The position numbers and the translations under genes are program-made. From contig JAIKZG010000005.1 in the NCBI GenBank assembly GCA_024682415.1, positions 35,367 through 99,366 of the forward strand: a stretch of DNA of 64,000 bases, given 5' to 3'. Position 1 is the first letter of the stretch. Each line of letters opens with the position of its first letter. Shown one piece after another: positions 62,062-64,000 of this stretch. A model generated the notes under the pieces. It was not told where the DNA came from, made no database searches, and saw only the letters and a program-made list of their open reading frames with translations. This DNA is from Prevotella sp. (GTDB taxonomy: Bacteria; Bacteroidota; Bacteroidia; Bacteroidales; Bacteroidaceae).

Positions 62062-63186
62062 TTATTCCTCACCGTCTTCGGTAGGGAACTCCATGAGGTA
62101 AGCCTTGATAAATCCATCAATCTTTCCATTCATCACTCCATCTACATCCGAAGTCTGATAGTTGGTGCGATGGTCTTTCACACGCTTATCATCAAACACA
62201 TAAGAGCGAATCTGGCTACCCCATTCTATCTTCTTCTTGCCGGCCTCTATCTTTGCCTGAGCCTCCATGCGCTTCTTCATCGCACGTTCGTAGAGCTGCG
62301 ATTTCAAGAGGAGCATAGCCTTAGCCTTGTTCTTTGGCTGGTCGCGAGTCTCGGTGTTGGCGATAAGGATTTCTTCCTCCTCACCGGTGTCAGGGTCTTG
62401 ATACATATAGCGCAGACGCACACCCGACTCCACCTTGTTCACATTCTGTCCGCCGGCACCGCCAGAACGGAAAGTATCCCACGACAAACGTGCCGGGTCT
62501 ACATACACATCAATTGTGTCATCCACAAGCGGAGTGACAAACACGCTGGCAAAAGATGTCATACGCTTGCCCTGAGCATTGTAGGGAGAAACGCGCACCA
62601 ATCTGTGTACACCGTTCTCGCTCTTGAGATAGCCATAAGCATATTCGCTGCCCTCTATCTCCATCGTAACGCTCTTTATGCCAGCCTCATCGCCTTCCTG
62701 CAAATCGCTTATTGTCACCTTATAGCCATGAGCCTCAGCCCAGCGCTGATACATACGCTGAAGCATCTGCGCCCAGTCCTGGCTCTCTGTGCCGCCCGCG
62801 CCAGAGTTAATCTTCATCACGCAGTCCATAGGGTCTTCCTTCTGGCGAAGCATATTCTTCAGTTCCAAATCCTCTATCGCAGTAAGCACCTTAGCGTAAT
62901 CGGCATCCACTTCCTCTTCCGTCACCATATCTTCGTGATAGAAGTCGAAAGCCAGCTTGAGTTCATCGGCGAGCATACGCACCTCCTTGTAGCCTTTCAC
63001 CCATCGCTCAATGCCTTTCACCTTTTTCATCTGCTCTTGCGCGCGCTGAGGGTCTTCCCAGAAGTCAGGAGCCTGAGTGCGAAGCGTCTCCTCCTCAAGT
63101 TCTATTTTCTTTTTATCTATATCAAGATATTTAAACAGAGCTTCGGTGCGCTCCTCAATATCTTTCAGTTGATCAGCTGTTATCAT
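62062..63186 (-). CDS. prfB: peptide chain release factor 2
   Basis: Ends translation at UGA and UAA. 374 residues, uninterrupted. The peptidyl hydrolysis motif GGQ is in RSGGAGGQNVNKVESG; the codon-recognition tripeptide reads SPY where SPF is usual (VSPYNAQGKRMTS). In most bacteria prfB has an in-frame UGA near codon 26 that needs a +1 shift. Here the same place reads TAT CTT GAT, without UGA, so the feedback is absent. Its -7 element is at 63222. Confidence 0.97.
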   Translation of the reverse strand: MITADQLKDIEERTEALFKYLDIDKKKIELEEETLRTQAPDFWEDPQRAQEQMKKVKGIERWVKGYKEVRMLADELKLAFDFYHEDMVTEEEVDADYAKVLTAIEDLELKNMLRQKEDPMDCVMKINSGAGGTESQDWAQMLQRMYQRWAEAHGYKVTISDLQEGDEAGIKSVTMEIEGSEYAYGYLKSENGVHRLVRVSPYNAQGKRMTSFASVFVTPLVDDTIDVYVDPARLSWDTFRSGGAGGQNVNKVESGVRLRYMYQDPDTGEEEEILIANTETRDQPKNKAKAMLLLKSQLYERAMKKRMEAQAKIEAGKKKIEWGSQIRSYVFDDKRVKDHRTNYQTSDVDGVMNGKIDGFIKAYLMEFPTEDGEE

Positions 63187-63221
63187 TGTTTTTGTTTCCT
63201 TATATAATATAAATTGGTGTG

Positions 63222-63229
63222 CAAAGGTA
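63222..63229 (-). promoter_or_regulatory. -7 element for prfB
   Basis: Minus-strand TACCTTTG followed by GCACACC, 35 bp before the start. Confidence 0.55.
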
Positions 63230-63290
63230 CGAAAAAAAAGGTGGAGCTAAAAAAATATCTCTATTTACTTGTATATTACAAGAAATATGT

Positions 63291-63298
63291 TATTTTTG
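63291..63298 (+). promoter_or_regulatory. -7 element for the DUF2795 gene
   Basis: TATTTTTG, 64 bp before the ATG at 63363; divergent from the prfB element. Confidence 0.5.
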
Positions 63299-63362
63299 CA
63301 GCCGAAATAAGGCAGACCTAAAAATCTGCTATCTAATAACACATTTATAAAAACATAAAACT

Positions 63363-63584
63363 ATGTATTGGACATTGGAATTAGCATCAAAACTTGAGGA
63401 TGCACCATGGCCTGCAACCAAAGACGAGCTCATTGACTATGCGACTCGCTCAGGCGCTCCTCTGGAAGTGCTGGAGAATTTGCAGGAAATAGAGGATGAA
63501 GGTGATGTTTACGAAAGTATAGAAGACATTTGGCCAGACTATCCGACAAAAGAAGACTTCCTCTTCAACGAGGACGAGTATTAA
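63363..63584 (+). CDS. DUF2795 family small acidic protein
   Basis: A 73-residue acidic protein. The body, from MYWTLELASKLEDAPWP to EVLENLQEIED, matches the Bacteroidetes form of DUF2795, a short helical domain of unknown function that may relate to DnaJ/RNA-binding-like small folds. It is highly acidic at the C terminus (PTKEDFLFNEDEY). Own promoter and a very strong terminator (63611-63658) make it a single-gene transcript, so high expression is plausible. Confidence 0.85.
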   Translation: MYWTLELASKLEDAPWPATKDELIDYATRSGAPLEVLENLQEIEDEGDVYESIEDIWPDYPTKEDFLFNEDEY

Positions 63585-63610
63585 GGCTTACATTAAAGTC
63601 TGAACAACTT

Positions 63611-63658
63611 AACACCAGCGAGACGAACAACAGTCGTTTGTTTGTCTCGCTGGTGTTT
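63611..63658 (+). terminator. terminator of the DUF2795 gene
   Basis: A stem of about 20 bp (AACACCAGCGAGACGAACAA / TTGTTTGTCTCGCTGGTGTT) with one G-U pair and a T-run. The gene remnant that follows begins inside its T-tail. Confidence 0.9.
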
Positions 63659-63659
63659 T

Positions 63660-64000
63660 TATTTCTGTCGTGAAATCAAGTACATTCCTCTATACGCTAA
63701 TGGCAAGGAGCCCGTTATTGAGGAGCAGGACGTGTACCGCATAGAGATTCCTTATGTTCCAACTTTACAGTCCACTGAGGGCGGAAGTGGACCAGAAAGT
63801 GGACCGGAAAGTGGACCAGAAACTACCCAGAAAAGAATAATAAAACTTTTAGAGATAATCCGGATATAACATCAAGACAGATTGCTGAGAGGCTGAAAAT
63901 GGCCAGAAGTGGAATCAGCAAGCACCTTCATTTACTACAAGAGTCTGGTAAAATAAAGCATATAGGCCCAAATAAGGGTGGTCATTGGGAGGTAATAGAT
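63660..64000 (+). pseudogene. decayed C-terminal fragment of an AlbA_2-type ATP-binding regulator
   Basis: The first frame reads REIKYIPLYANGKEPVIEEQ then VYRIEIPYVPT and a GPES repeat, typical of the C-terminal part of AlbA_2/HATPase_c_4 transcriptional regulators. At about 63850 the frame breaks: IIKLLEII runs to a stop, while the next frame continues DNPDITSRQIAERL and SKHLHLLQESGKI, then GPNKGGHWEVID, a winged helix that should follow. One missing A would explain it. The fragment lacks its N-terminal 300-400 residues and abuts a terminator; it runs off the window end. Confidence 0.7.

Noticed and set aside
62170..63207. 345-codon plus-strand frame opposite prfB
   Set aside because: It is an antisense shadow of a clear release factor gene and has a Leu/His-rich composition typical of reversed coding DNA.

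Overview
The window looks like a chromosome segment from a Bacteroidales bacterium, most likely Prevotella or a close relative. The evidence is the set of Bacteroidetes families present (carboxypeptidase-regulatory-domain TonB receptor, UpxY/NusG-like factor, fimbrillin-type lipoprotein, alpha-2-macroglobulin, DUF6261, DUF5056, DUF4861, DUF2795) and many promoters of the Bacteroidetes type, TTTG-N19-21-TAnnTTTG. No rRNA, integrase, transposase, prophage or CRISPR array was seen. Most of the window is ordinary core genome; accessory features are single genes or short repeats.

0-29.7 kb is almost entirely minus-strand. In order of coordinate it holds pfkA; an NhaD-type Na+/H+ antiporter; a serine operon (serC, serA, a DUF1015 gene, a YigZ/IMPACT gene); a DEAD-box helicase; dnaB plus a TPR protein; a POT-family transporter; serine palmitoyltransferase divergent from a lipid kinase; a uronate catabolism operon (kdgK, kdgA, uxaC); dnaA followed by an orphan UpxY-like factor; an operon with a stand-alone class II ribonucleotide reductase tail, folB, a cell-wall amidase and an MCE/MlaD protein; a DUF6261 protein with a low-complexity tail; an 82-bp tandem repeat array; and a TonB-dependent receptor whose 3' end is damaged.

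29.8-64 kb is mostly plus-strand: a YqiA-like esterase; a phosphoethanolamine transferase with two membrane acyltransferases; tRNA-Ser and tRNA-Glu; trmB; a minus-strand membrane protein/ECF sigma/DUF5056 operon; an rRNA methyltransferase; thyA-folA; rmuC; an aquaporin; an orphan N6-adenine methyltransferase; a class A acid phosphatase; tRNA-Pro; a TPR protein; a giant alpha-2-macroglobulin; DUF1573, ispH, DUF4861; an AAA/DUF4143 ATPase with repeat-rich promoter; a fimbrillin/lectin-like lipoprotein; YhcH; prfB without its programmed frameshift; DUF2795; and a decayed C-terminal fragment of an AlbA_2-type regulator at the right edge.

The strongest unexplained signals are the 82-bp array and the short transcription unit beside it (26.5-27.3 kb), the stand-alone NrdJ C-terminal domain protein, the inverted repeats that contain the start codon of the AAA ATPase, and the fimbrillin protein with a C-terminal domain resembling targets of diversity-generating retroelements. 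No complete new multi-gene system could be shown from sequence alone.
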